DNA from: Desulfoferrobacter suflitae
Lineage (GTDB): Bacteria; Desulfobacterota; Syntrophobacteria; Syntrophobacterales; Syntrophobacteraceae
Reading direction: 5' to 3'
Length of the DNA: 64,000 bases
NCBI RefSeq assembly: GCF_022603395.1
Contig: NZ_JAIBKA010000008.1
Location: 124,001 to 188,000 of the forward strand
Shown: positions 26,761 to 33,973 of the stretch, piece after piece
Layout: each line of letters begins with the position of its first letter
Position numbering within the stretch: position 1 is the first letter of the stretch
Translations under genes and position numbers: made by a program
The notes under the pieces: generated by a model
What the model saw: the letters and a program-made list of their open reading frames with translations, nothing else
Databases searched by the model: none
Told to the model about the DNA's origin: nothing

Positions 26761-28440
26761 TCACTTCTTCCCCTTCATCACCCTGGCTCCACCCAGATCG
26801 CCCAACCGCGCCTTCTCGAGATCCGTCCACAGGGTGCCGTCACCGGCGTGCAGGATGTTAACCGCCAGTTGATCGCTCAACCCATCGGCCAGGGTCCACA
26901 GATTGTAAGCCATGGGTTCGCCGAACGCCTTGACCTTGAGCTGAAACCCTCTCGCCCTTTCCCCCTCCACCATGCGAATGCGCTCGCTCTCAGCACGGCC
27001 CAGGCGCACCGTCTTCTCCGCGCGCACCCCCGCCGTTTCCTTTTCGATCTGGGCAACCCGCTTAAGCGTATTCCCGCGGATTTCCGCCACCTGCTTTTCC
27101 TGGTCGGCGCCGATTTCCGCTTTGATCTTTTTCGTCTCCTGCGCCACCTGTTCGCGCCGCTGCTCGATGAGGCTCAGTTCGGTATTGAGCTGCGCCATTT
27201 TCTTGGCGGTGTTTTGCTTTTCTTCATTGGTCAGATCCTGTTCCTGGGCGATGCTGGCCTGCTGGATGGGATCGAGAATCTGCATGGGCACGTTGACGTG
27301 GCGGATGAGGGCGCTGTGCACAATGATCCGTCGCTCGGCAAGGGTCCTGGCGAGGGCTTCAGTCAAGTCGTTCTGAAATTTTTCCCGCCCTTCCCCCACA
27401 ATAAAATCGCGCGCCCCGTAAGCCGACCCCTTGAGCCGGGAAACCGAAAGAATCTGCGGCATGATGATCTTGTCGACAGCGGCGGGAAGATCTCCATAGC
27501 TGCGATACATCCAGGCGATGTACTTGGGCAGAAGCTCGAATTCCACCGTCATGTCCAGGCTGATTTCAAACCCGTCGCGCGACGGAAATTCCACAAACTG
27601 ATTGAGCACAAAGGTCGAAATGGATTCATCGCCCAGCGGCTTTGGCGCCTCCCGAGGCTGTTCGGCGGCAGTGGTTTTGGCGGGTGCCGGCGCACGCGCC
27701 TTGGAAAGATACCCTGCCCGCTTTTCCTGCTGCTCCATCAGAAGCGAGCGCTGCAGTTCTTCCATGGCCCGGTTCTGCGTGACGATCTGCCCCTTGGTGA
27801 TGACTTCGCTGCCCTTTTTGCCCAGCAGCGACACCTGATTGACGCCAATTTCCAGTACATTGACGCTGAATTCGCGCGGATTGATGTAGTACAGCCCGGG
27901 CTGCAGAATGTCCTGCCGCACTCCCTTTTGGTCGGGTGCGGCGAACTGCCCCTGCGCAGCCTGCTTGCCGGAAAGCGAGGTGATCACCCCGTCGTAGCCG
28001 ATGGGGATGCTGATGGCCTCGATGATGTCGATCCGGTAGCCGACGGGATTCATGCGGTATTTCCCAGGCCCCAGAATTTTTCGCCAGATGCCCTTCTGAC
28101 CGGGATCAGCCAGGAATTCCCCGGCGGGAAGTTCGTTGCCCACCTTGGATGTGACCACGCCCACCTTGCCGGCCGGGATGATGGTGACCGGAACGATGTC
28201 ATGCTCATACAGGAAGGGATTGAGAAAATGCCGCCCCTCCCCCAAAACATCCTCCTGGACCCCCTTCTGACCTTTCTGCGCCAAAATCTGGCCGGGCGGC
28301 AGGGGAGCCCCCGTTTTGGCGGTGATCACCGCCATGCAGTTGATCGGTACATAGAAGCGGCAGAAAAACCACTGCCACACCAGCCAGGCTGCAGCGGCGA
28401 ACAGGACCAGGGAGACGGCCGCCGAAGTCACCTTTTTCAT
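26761..28440 (-). CDS. Membrane-anchored SPFH/band-7 protein with N-terminal beta repeats
   Basis: This 559-residue protein has one N-terminal membrane helix, then about three repeats of roughly 60 residues each containing a G-(x)-LPxGxxLAxxGQKGx-VLGxGxxxxNP pattern, an SPFH domain (SRDGFEISLDMTVEFELLPK), and a long coiled coil rich in Glu, Lys and Gln (about 380-500). SPFH proteins oligomerise at membranes as scaffolds for proteases or lipid domains. Its ATG overlaps the stop of the upstream SPFH gene by 4 bases, so the two are translated together. Similar tandem pairs form hetero-oligomers in other systems (HflK/HflC); a similar cage here is inference. Confidence 0.82.
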   Translation of the reverse strand: MKKVTSAAVSLVLFAAAAWLVWQWFFCRFYVPINCMAVITAKTGAPLPPGQILAQKGQKGVQEDVLGEGRHFLNPFLYEHDIVPVTIIPAGKVGVVTSKVGNELPAGEFLADPGQKGIWRKILGPGKYRMNPVGYRIDIIEAISIPIGYDGVITSLSGKQAAQGQFAAPDQKGVRQDILQPGLYYINPREFSVNVLEIGVNQVSLLGKKGSEVITKGQIVTQNRAMEELQRSLLMEQQEKRAGYLSKARAPAPAKTTAAEQPREAPKPLGDESISTFVLNQFVEFPSRDGFEISLDMTVEFELLPKYIAWMYRSYGDLPAAVDKIIMPQILSVSRLKGSAYGARDFIVGEGREKFQNDLTEALARTLAERRIIVHSALIRHVNVPMQILDPIQQASIAQEQDLTNEEKQNTAKKMAQLNTELSLIEQRREQVAQETKKIKAEIGADQEKQVAEIRGNTLKRVAQIEKETAGVRAEKTVRLGRAESERIRMVEGERARGFQLKVKAFGEPMAYNLWTLADGLSDQLAVNILHAGDGTLWTDLEKARLGDLGGARVMKGKK

Positions 28441-29981
28441 GGCGCCACCTCCTTTCTGGGCGGCAGGTAGGGCAGGAAAAGCCCGCCCAGTCCGCTCTCC
28501 TGGTCGGTACTCAGGATGGATGCGATGCGCGGCCCGACCTGCTGATACAAGCGATGGCGGGCAAGATTCATGCCGTTTTCAAATGCCACTACCTGGCCCG
28601 CGATGACGTCGGCTTCCGCCTGGTTTTTCATGCGGATCACTTGCTGTTCCGCTTGCGACTGAAGCAGGATGGCTTCCGCCTGAGCCGCAGCGGCGTCTCT
28701 TTCCAGCCGCGCCACCTGCAGATCCTTGTTGGCCGCCGTCAGGCGCACCGCCTGATCCTGTTCAGCGAGTATCACGGCTTTGATGCGAACCGTATCGGCT
28801 TCCACCTTTTCCTTGTTCTGCTGGGCGAGCATCTCCTGGCGGGTCAGCTCCGCCTGCGATTTGGCCTGTTCAATCTGCTGTTCGAACTTCTTGGCGTTTT
28901 GCACGGCCACTTCGCGCTCGCGAATGATGCTGGCGATTTCATCCGGGGGTGTGATGTTGCGGATCAATACCGACTTGATGGCCACCCCCCAGGGTTTGCA
29001 CAGTTCGACCAGGTGTGTCTCGAGGTTGTCCTGAAAGCGCTGCCGGGTGTCCCCCATGATGTAGTTCTTGGCGGGATTCTTGCTCCCCTCGATGCGGCTG
29101 AAGCCTCGAGCGCGCGGCAGAATGATCTTCTTCAAGATGTCGTCCATGTCGCCCACCTGGTGAGTGAGAAGGGCCACGTCGGCAGCCACCAGAGCGTACT
29201 CGATGGTGCCTTCCACGGTGATGGTGAAGCCGTCCACCGTGAGGAAGCTGATGGCGTCGTCGCCGCTCATCTCGAAGCGCTGGCTCTGCAGATTGACTTC
29301 CACCACGTTGTACATGTAGGGATTCAGATAGTAGGTACCGGGGTCCAATACCTCCGTCTGAACGCCTTTAAGGCCCTTTGCCACGAGAAAAGTATTACGT
29401 TCTTGGGGTGCCAGATCACTGTTCAACACATCTTTTCCCGTAAGGCAGGTGACCACCCCGGCGCAGCCGGGCCGGATGTTGAAGGCGTCGAATAATTGCA
29501 CGTGGTAAGCGTAAGGGTTGATGCGGTATTTCCCCGGCCGCAATACGTCCCCGACAATTCCCTTGGACCCGTTACTGGCAATGATGCTGCCGGGCGGCAG
29601 TTCCTCACCGTAAAGCCGGGTCAGCACTCCCAGCTTTCCGGCCGGGATATCGGTGATGCGCTGGATTTCCCAGCCCCACGAGTAGGGGTTTTTGAAATAG
29701 CGCCCTTCGGGCAGCACCTCGAGCTGGATGCCCTTCTGCTCCGGGGTCGTGGCGAGAATCTGGCCGCTCGGCAAATCCTTCCCGGTCTTGTGAATAAGGA
29801 TGGCGATTTCACCCGGTCCGGGTTCGATCCTGCAGTAGGTCCAAACCCACAGAGGCAGGAGCAGAAGCAGGGCCACAAGCAAGATCATTTTTCCGGATGT
29901 GCCGGGAGGCCGCCACTTGAAAACGGACTTCAACCGGGAAGCTCTGGACCGCGCACCTTGAGGGGATTGATCGTCATTCAT
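28437..29981 (-). CDS. Membrane-anchored SPFH/band-7 protein, second paralogue
   Basis: This 514-residue protein starts at the ATG at 29979-29981, preceded by AAAGGA. It has the same plan as its neighbour: a basic N-terminus, one membrane helix (ILLVALLLLLPLWVWTYC), about three beta repeats (for example VLRPGKYRINPYAYHV and VLDPGTYYLNPYMYNV), an SPFH domain (TVDGFTITVEGTIEYAL) and a coiled coil. The repeat unit with a G-Y-x-x-NP end recalls the repeat-plus-SPFH layout of major vault protein, though homology is not shown. Possible targets are membrane quality control or envelope stress. Confidence 0.82.
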   Translation of the reverse strand: MNDDQSPQGARSRASRLKSVFKWRPPGTSGKMILLVALLLLLPLWVWTYCRIEPGPGEIAILIHKTGKDLPSGQILATTPEQKGIQLEVLPEGRYFKNPYSWGWEIQRITDIPAGKLGVLTRLYGEELPPGSIIASNGSKGIVGDVLRPGKYRINPYAYHVQLFDAFNIRPGCAGVVTCLTGKDVLNSDLAPQERNTFLVAKGLKGVQTEVLDPGTYYLNPYMYNVVEVNLQSQRFEMSGDDAISFLTVDGFTITVEGTIEYALVAADVALLTHQVGDMDDILKKIILPRARGFSRIEGSKNPAKNYIMGDTRQRFQDNLETHLVELCKPWGVAIKSVLIRNITPPDEIASIIREREVAVQNAKKFEQQIEQAKSQAELTRQEMLAQQNKEKVEADTVRIKAVILAEQDQAVRLTAANKDLQVARLERDAAAAQAEAILLQSQAEQQVIRMKNQAEADVIAGQVVAFENGMNLARHRLYQQVGPRIASILSTDQESGLGGLFLPYLPPRKEVAP

Positions 29982-30171
29982 AGCAAATCCTTTTTGCTGG
30001 GTTGCCGGAGAACTGCACTTTATCAAGGAATCGCCATTAAGCAAAACTCAATCCAACGACCGGGCAACGATCCGTACTGGATAACTGTCAGTCTGACGCG
30101 GGAGAGGGAGCCGACGCCCTTGGTGGGGTAGGCGCACACCGGCATGCGGGGACGAACGGCGAACGCAGGGA

Positions 30172-30206
30172 GCAAAAAAGCCCGGATCGCAATGCGACCC
30201 GGGCTC
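30172..30206 (-). terminator. Intrinsic terminator of the small zinc-ribbon gene
   Basis: Read on the minus strand, GAGCCCGG pairs with CCGGGCT across a short loop and is followed by TTTTTT. It lies 35 bases after the stop of the gene at 30241-30387, which it should terminate. Confidence 0.8.
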
Positions 30207-30240
30207 GAAGTGTTGCTAATTCCGGCTACCTGGCGAGCAC

Positions 30241-30387
30241 CTAATCCCAGCAGGAAACGCAGTTTCCTTCGCTGTCCAGACACTGTTCGCAGTAACTCTC
30301 GCTGCATTTGCGACACTCGCTCATTTCCGATTTTCGCTCGAAATCGTAACCGCACGATCGGCAGTCAAACTTTTCTTCGAAATACAT
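30241..30387 (-). CDS. Small zinc-ribbon-like protein
   Basis: This 48-residue acidic protein starts at the ATG at 30385-30387 with GAAGGAG upstream. It has eight cysteines in four CxxC-type pairs (CRSCG, CRKC, CEQC, CVSC), enough to bind two zinc ions. It has no signal peptide. The function is unknown; small zinc ribbons of this kind often act as protein- or RNA-binding regulators. Its own terminator makes it an independent unit. Confidence 0.65.
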   Translation of the reverse strand: MYFEEKFDCRSCGYDFERKSEMSECRKCSESYCEQCLDSEGNCVSCWD

Positions 30388-30717
30388 CGTATCTCCTTCC
30401 TCTCGGCTCCGCCGCCGTCGCCCATGCCGGGCGGCCCGTTGGCCGAGCGGCTTGCTGTTGCTGCAAATACCCGGAAACCGGGTTTTTCCAACCTTATGTC
30501 GCATTGTAACTCTTACCTGGAAAATAGCCACTCACCCGCTGAAAATCCATTGCAGACACACGCAATGCTGCTCCCTTCCAAGCGGACCGATGCAGCATTA
30601 CTTGCATATCCCGCGTTCAGGGTATGGCTGGCTTGATTTTCTCCAATACCCGGGGAGACGCTGCGCCGAGCCATTCCTGTGGGCTCTGCGCCCTCAGTGA
30701 GAGCCAACCCCTGCTCC
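30388..30717. other. Non-coding region before the ligase remnant
   Basis: This 330-base stretch holds no supported gene. It contains a terminator-like hairpin on the plus strand at 30469-30487: ACCCGG, loop AAA, CCGGGT, then TTTT. No plus-strand gene precedes it closely, so it may be left over from the deletion that truncated the ligase at 30718. Confidence 0.4.
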
Positions 30718-31026
30718 GACGACATCATCCTGTGCGCCGGCTACCGCATCGGGCCGTTTGAAGTGGAGAGCGCCCTGATCAAGCATCCCGACGTCGCCGA
30801 AGCCGCCGTGGTGGGAAAGCCCGATGAGCTGCGCGGCGAAACCATCAAGGCCTACGTCGCCCTGAAACCGGGGGGCGCCCCCAGCGAGCAGCTGGCTGAT
30901 GAGCTCAAGGCGTTTGTCAAAAAACACCTGGCAGCGCACCAGTATCCGCGCGAGGTGGAATTCGTGGACCAGCTGCCCAAGACCCCGAGCAGCAAGATTC
31001 AACGATTCCTGCTGCGCAAAGGCTGA
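30718..31026 (+). pseudogene. C-terminal remnant of an acyl-CoA/acetyl-CoA synthetase
   Basis: About 103 codons match only the C-terminal AMP-binding-enzyme domain: the hinge-like DDIILCAGYRIGPFEVE, the HPDVAEAAVVGKPDE strand-helix, and the catalytic-lysine end LPKTPSSKIQRFLLRKG. The large N-terminal adenylation domain is absent and the upstream sequence is unrelated, so the fragment cannot be a working ligase. It marks an old deletion or recombination edge immediately upstream of the CRISPR-Cas island. Confidence 0.85.
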
Positions 31027-31051
31027 TTTTGGGATTGAGGATTAAGGACCA

Positions 31052-31086
31052 GGCATGGATGCCGGGCAGCATCCGGTATCCGTGCC
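31052..31086. other. Perfect-to-near-perfect 14-bp stem-loop
   Basis: GGCATGGATGCCGG and CCGGTATCCGTGCC form a 14-bp stem (12 Watson-Crick pairs, two other) around a 7-base loop. It lies in the 302-base gap (31027-31328) between the ligase remnant and the first CRISPR-associated gene. No T tract follows. No gene is seen in the rest of the gap. Confidence 0.5.
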
Positions 31087-31161
31087 TGCCGTTGCAGTTC
31101 CTCTTCAGCCGCAGTCAAGCGGTCCCACCTCAAAGCGGGCAGCGCCCGCACCTTTTCACTC

Positions 31162-31189
31162 TTGACCTTTGACGTTTTTTGAATAGAGT
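31162..31189 (+). promoter_or_regulatory. Possible sigma-70-like promoter for the ring-nuclease gene
   Basis: TTGACC, a 16-base spacer and TAGAGT lie about 140 bases before the GTG start at 31329. The match is imperfect and is offered only as a candidate. Confidence 0.25.
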
Positions 31190-31328
31190 GGACAGAAGTC
31201 GCGTCACCATTTTGCAGACTGATTTCGCACAGCCTTCGACCGGCCCAGCCGGCAGGCATTCAGCCGATCGTTTGTTTGCAGCTTGGAATCTTCGGATTCC
31301 CCGTTTTCAGACCAGACGGGAAGTACCG

Positions 31329-32498
31329 GTGCCAGCAAGAGCGCATGTCTATACAAGAAAGAACATCCTGGTCGCTGTAGCGGGACAAACTCCCGCCATT
31401 GTGACCGAAACGCTGTGGGCTCTCGAACAGCAGCGGGCCGTTCCAATCGATGAAATACGAGTCATTACCACGAGCCTTGGCGAGCAGGCCGTCATGCATG
31501 CCCTGATCGGCGACCGGGGAAAATTCGGCAGCTATTGCCGGGATTATGGGGTGGCTCCGGGGCGCATTGCGTTTTCGGAAAAGCAGCTTTATGTCCTTTC
31601 CGATGATGGCGGCAGGCCGCTGCCAGACATCAGAACCAGCAGCGACAACCGGGCTGCCGCCGATCAAGTGTATGCTCTGATCAAGCAGTGGACGGCACGC
31701 CGCGACGACACCCTTTTTTGCTCGGCGGCGGGCGGCCGCAAGACCCTCGGCATCTATCTGGCAATGGCGCTCATGCTGTGCGGGCGTGCCGAGGACCGGC
31801 TGCTGCACGTGCTGGTGTCACCCCAATTTGAATCGGGAGTAAGGGACTTTTTCTATCCGCCGCCCGAGGAACAATATTTTCAATGCTTCATGGGCCTGGA
31901 CGGCGCTGGCGATCCCCTCTACCAGCAGGTCTCATCCAGCGAGGCACAGGTGGAACTGGCAGACATCCCGTTTGTCAGGCTGCGCGACCTCATCGGCGGC
32001 GAGCTGCCCCTGGAAAAAGGGCTCATAGAAACGGTCGGCCACTGCCAGTTGCTGCTCAGCTACCTGCAGACGCCTCCCAAGCTGCTCATTCAACTGGATC
32101 AGGGACTGGTGCAGCTGGGGCGCATCCAGTTTAGCCTGAGTCGCCAGCTGGTCGCCGTGTACGCCTTTTTCCTGCGGGAACTGCAGGAACGGGGAGGTGC
32201 GGCGACGACACTCGAGCTGTTCGAAAAGAGGCTGCGCCTGGCGGAGCTGGAGAGGCTCATCGACCGCTCGCGCAGCGGTGAGCAGGAACGCTACGCGTGG
32301 GAAACCATGCAGGACCTCGAAGATTTCCGAGCGCGCCTAGGACCGTGCGTCAGCAAGGTCAACCGGGCGGTCAACCAGGCTTTTGGCAAGAACCGCCTGG
32401 CCGAGCGCTATCGTATCGCAACCGGCCGCAGCTACCGGATGCAGCCCCTCGACTTCGCCATCTTCGAAGCCGCGGGGCGACCCTGGGGGACGACATAG
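31329..32498 (+). CDS. CARF-domain CRISPR-associated protein, NE0113/ring-nuclease type
   Basis: This protein of about 389 residues starts at a GTG at 31329; the frame is open further upstream without conserved sequence. The N-terminal half is a CARF domain of the Cas_NE0113 (TIGR02584) family: ILVAVAGQTPAIVTETLWAL, IRVITTSLGEQ and CSAAGGRKTLGIYLAMAL, the last supplying the ligand-binding loop, then HVLVSPQFES and FFYPP. Members are annotated as ring nucleases that cleave cyclic oligoadenylate. The C-terminal half (IQFSLSRQLVAVYAFFLREL onward) looks like a winged-helix plus helical region. No R-x4-6-H HEPN motif is present, so it is not a Csm6 ribonuclease. A terminator separates it from cas6. 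Confidence 0.75.
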   Translation: MPARAHVYTRKNILVAVAGQTPAIVTETLWALEQQRAVPIDEIRVITTSLGEQAVMHALIGDRGKFGSYCRDYGVAPGRIAFSEKQLYVLSDDGGRPLPDIRTSSDNRAAADQVYALIKQWTARRDDTLFCSAAGGRKTLGIYLAMALMLCGRAEDRLLHVLVSPQFESGVRDFFYPPPEEQYFQCFMGLDGAGDPLYQQVSSSEAQVELADIPFVRLRDLIGGELPLEKGLIETVGHCQLLLSYLQTPPKLLIQLDQGLVQLGRIQFSLSRQLVAVYAFFLRELQERGGAATTLELFEKRLRLAELERLIDRSRSGEQERYAWETMQDLEDFRARLGPCVSKVNRAVNQAFGKNRLAERYRIATGRSYRMQPLDFAIFEAAGRPWGTT

Positions 32499-32827
32499 CA
32501 ATGATTCCGGCAAAATTGCCGGCAACGTTATTTTTTCCCGCAACTTTTGCGGGCGGTGTAAACAGGTTTTCAGTCTCTCACCTCCTCAAACTTGCGGCCG
32601 CAAGATTCTTATCGATCGAGAGGCTGTACGGCGGATGTGCAGGGCGGGGCAGGAACCCTGACGGAACGGACCGGAACGCCTGCGCGATGGCAGGACGGCA
32701 GGTGTAAAACCCTTCCCTCAACACGCCCCGCTTCCTTTGTAGGTCAGGGTGTGCGCAGCACTCCCTGACAGAACGGCTGACCTGCTGCAAATGTTAAAGA
32801 ACCGGCTGTGATTGGACGGAGCGACTA
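32499..32827. other. Intergenic region between the ring-nuclease gene and cas6
   Basis: This 329-base gap has no supported gene. It starts with an intrinsic terminator (listed separately) and a second hairpin, CCCGCAACTTTTGCGGG, at 32537-32553. An inverted repeat near 32743-32768 (GTCAGGGTG and CTCCCTGAC) follows. The promoter of the cas6-csm operon should lie here; I could not pinpoint it. Confidence 0.45.
32507..32536 (+). terminator. Intrinsic terminator after the ring-nuclease gene
   Basis: The perfect palindrome CCGGCAAAATTGCCGG is followed by CAACGTTA and TTTTTT, 8 bases past the stop at 32498. It would make the ring-nuclease gene a separate transcription unit from the cas operon. Confidence 0.65.
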
Positions 32828-33814
32828 TTGATCGGACGGGACAAGGAGCTTCAAGTGGCACTGGAGCACATGAAAGTGGGGAAATTTCAATTTCGAATCA
32901 GGGCACTGGAGAATATCGGCTTGCCCGCATTTCACGGCGCAACCCTGCGCGGCGGTTTCGGCCAGGCCCTTAAAGGGGTTGCCTGCGCGTTGCGCAATCA
33001 GGGCTGCGATGGCTGTCTGCTGCGCAACCAGTGTGTTTATCTCTACCTGTTCGATACTCCTCCGCCCGCCGATGCAGCCATGATGCGCCTCTATCCCGCA
33101 GCCCCGCACCCCTTTGTCATCGAGCCTCCCGAGGCCTACACCCGCGTCACGGCGCCGGGAGAAACTCTTGAATTTAACCTGGTGCTGATTGGCCGCGCTC
33201 TGGAATATCTCGCCTACTTCACTTATGCCTTCATTCGGCTGGGAAAGCAGGGGCTGGGCAGAGGACGGGGCAAATTTGACCTGGAGGAAATTTCCATTGC
33301 AGCAGGTAATGGTGCCACTCCCATTTATCGGCAGAGTGAAAAAACTTTGCGTCAGCCGCTTGTGCCGGATTCGGCCGAAACCCTTGTGCAACGCGTCCGG
33401 CAGCTTTCGGGGTCAACCCGTCTGAGCCTCCGCTTCATCACCCCAACCCGCATCAAATTTGCCGAAAAACTGGTGGAAAAGCCCGACTTCCATCATCTTA
33501 TTCGCTCGCTGCTGCGGCGCATCTCGAGCCTTTCCTACTTTCATTGTGGTACCAGACTCGAGTTGGACTTCCGCGACTTGATCGAGCGGGCCCAAACCAT
33601 TCGCCGCGATGACTACCGACTGCGCTGGGTCGACCGCGAACGCTACTCGACTCGCCAAAAGCAGCACATGACCCTCGGTGGCTTTGTCGGAGAAGTTTCC
33701 TTCGAAGGGGATTTTACCGAGTTTTTACCGTTCCTGGCCCTGGGAGAATTGGTCCACACAGGCAAAGGCGCCACTTTCGGGCTGGGCAGATATGAGACCC
33801 AAAAACTTGAGTGA
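32828..33814 (+). CDS. cas6: CRISPR pre-crRNA processing endoribonuclease Cas6
   Basis: This 328-residue RAMP protein should cut the long array transcript inside each repeat. It shows the Cas6 (PF10040-type) layout: an N-terminal LPAFHGATLRGGFGQALK, a Cys cluster GCDGCLLRNQC, GQGLGRGRG-like loops, and a C-terminal glycine-rich loop LVHTGKGATFGLGRYE that contacts RNA. The TTG at 32828 has GGAG upstream; an ATG at 32870 (MKVGKFQF) also has one and may be the true start. The cleavage residue cannot be named from sequence alone. It is followed by the csm operon. Confidence 0.9.
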   Translation: MIGRDKELQVALEHMKVGKFQFRIRALENIGLPAFHGATLRGGFGQALKGVACALRNQGCDGCLLRNQCVYLYLFDTPPPADAAMMRLYPAAPHPFVIEPPEAYTRVTAPGETLEFNLVLIGRALEYLAYFTYAFIRLGKQGLGRGRGKFDLEEISIAAGNGATPIYRQSEKTLRQPLVPDSAETLVQRVRQLSGSTRLSLRFITPTRIKFAEKLVEKPDFHHLIRSLLRRISSLSYFHCGTRLELDFRDLIERAQTIRRDDYRLRWVDRERYSTRQKQHMTLGGFVGEVSFEGDFTEFLPFLALGELVHTGKGATFGLGRYETQKLE

Positions 33815-33973
33815 ATCGCAGTGCGGCATCGAGCCGTTCAAGGGGTTGTTTGTGACTGCATAATCCCCTATTTCCGAGGGTGATTTCCCAGCCGCCAACC
33901 TGAATTGCCTGGAATCGTGCCTTCTGCACGATTCAGCATAGAAGTAATAAGCAACGATCGATGGAGACATTCA

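Noticed and set aside
31329-32498. Csm6-type HEPN ribonuclease
   Set aside because: The CARF half fits, but no R-x4-6-H motif is present in the C-terminal half.
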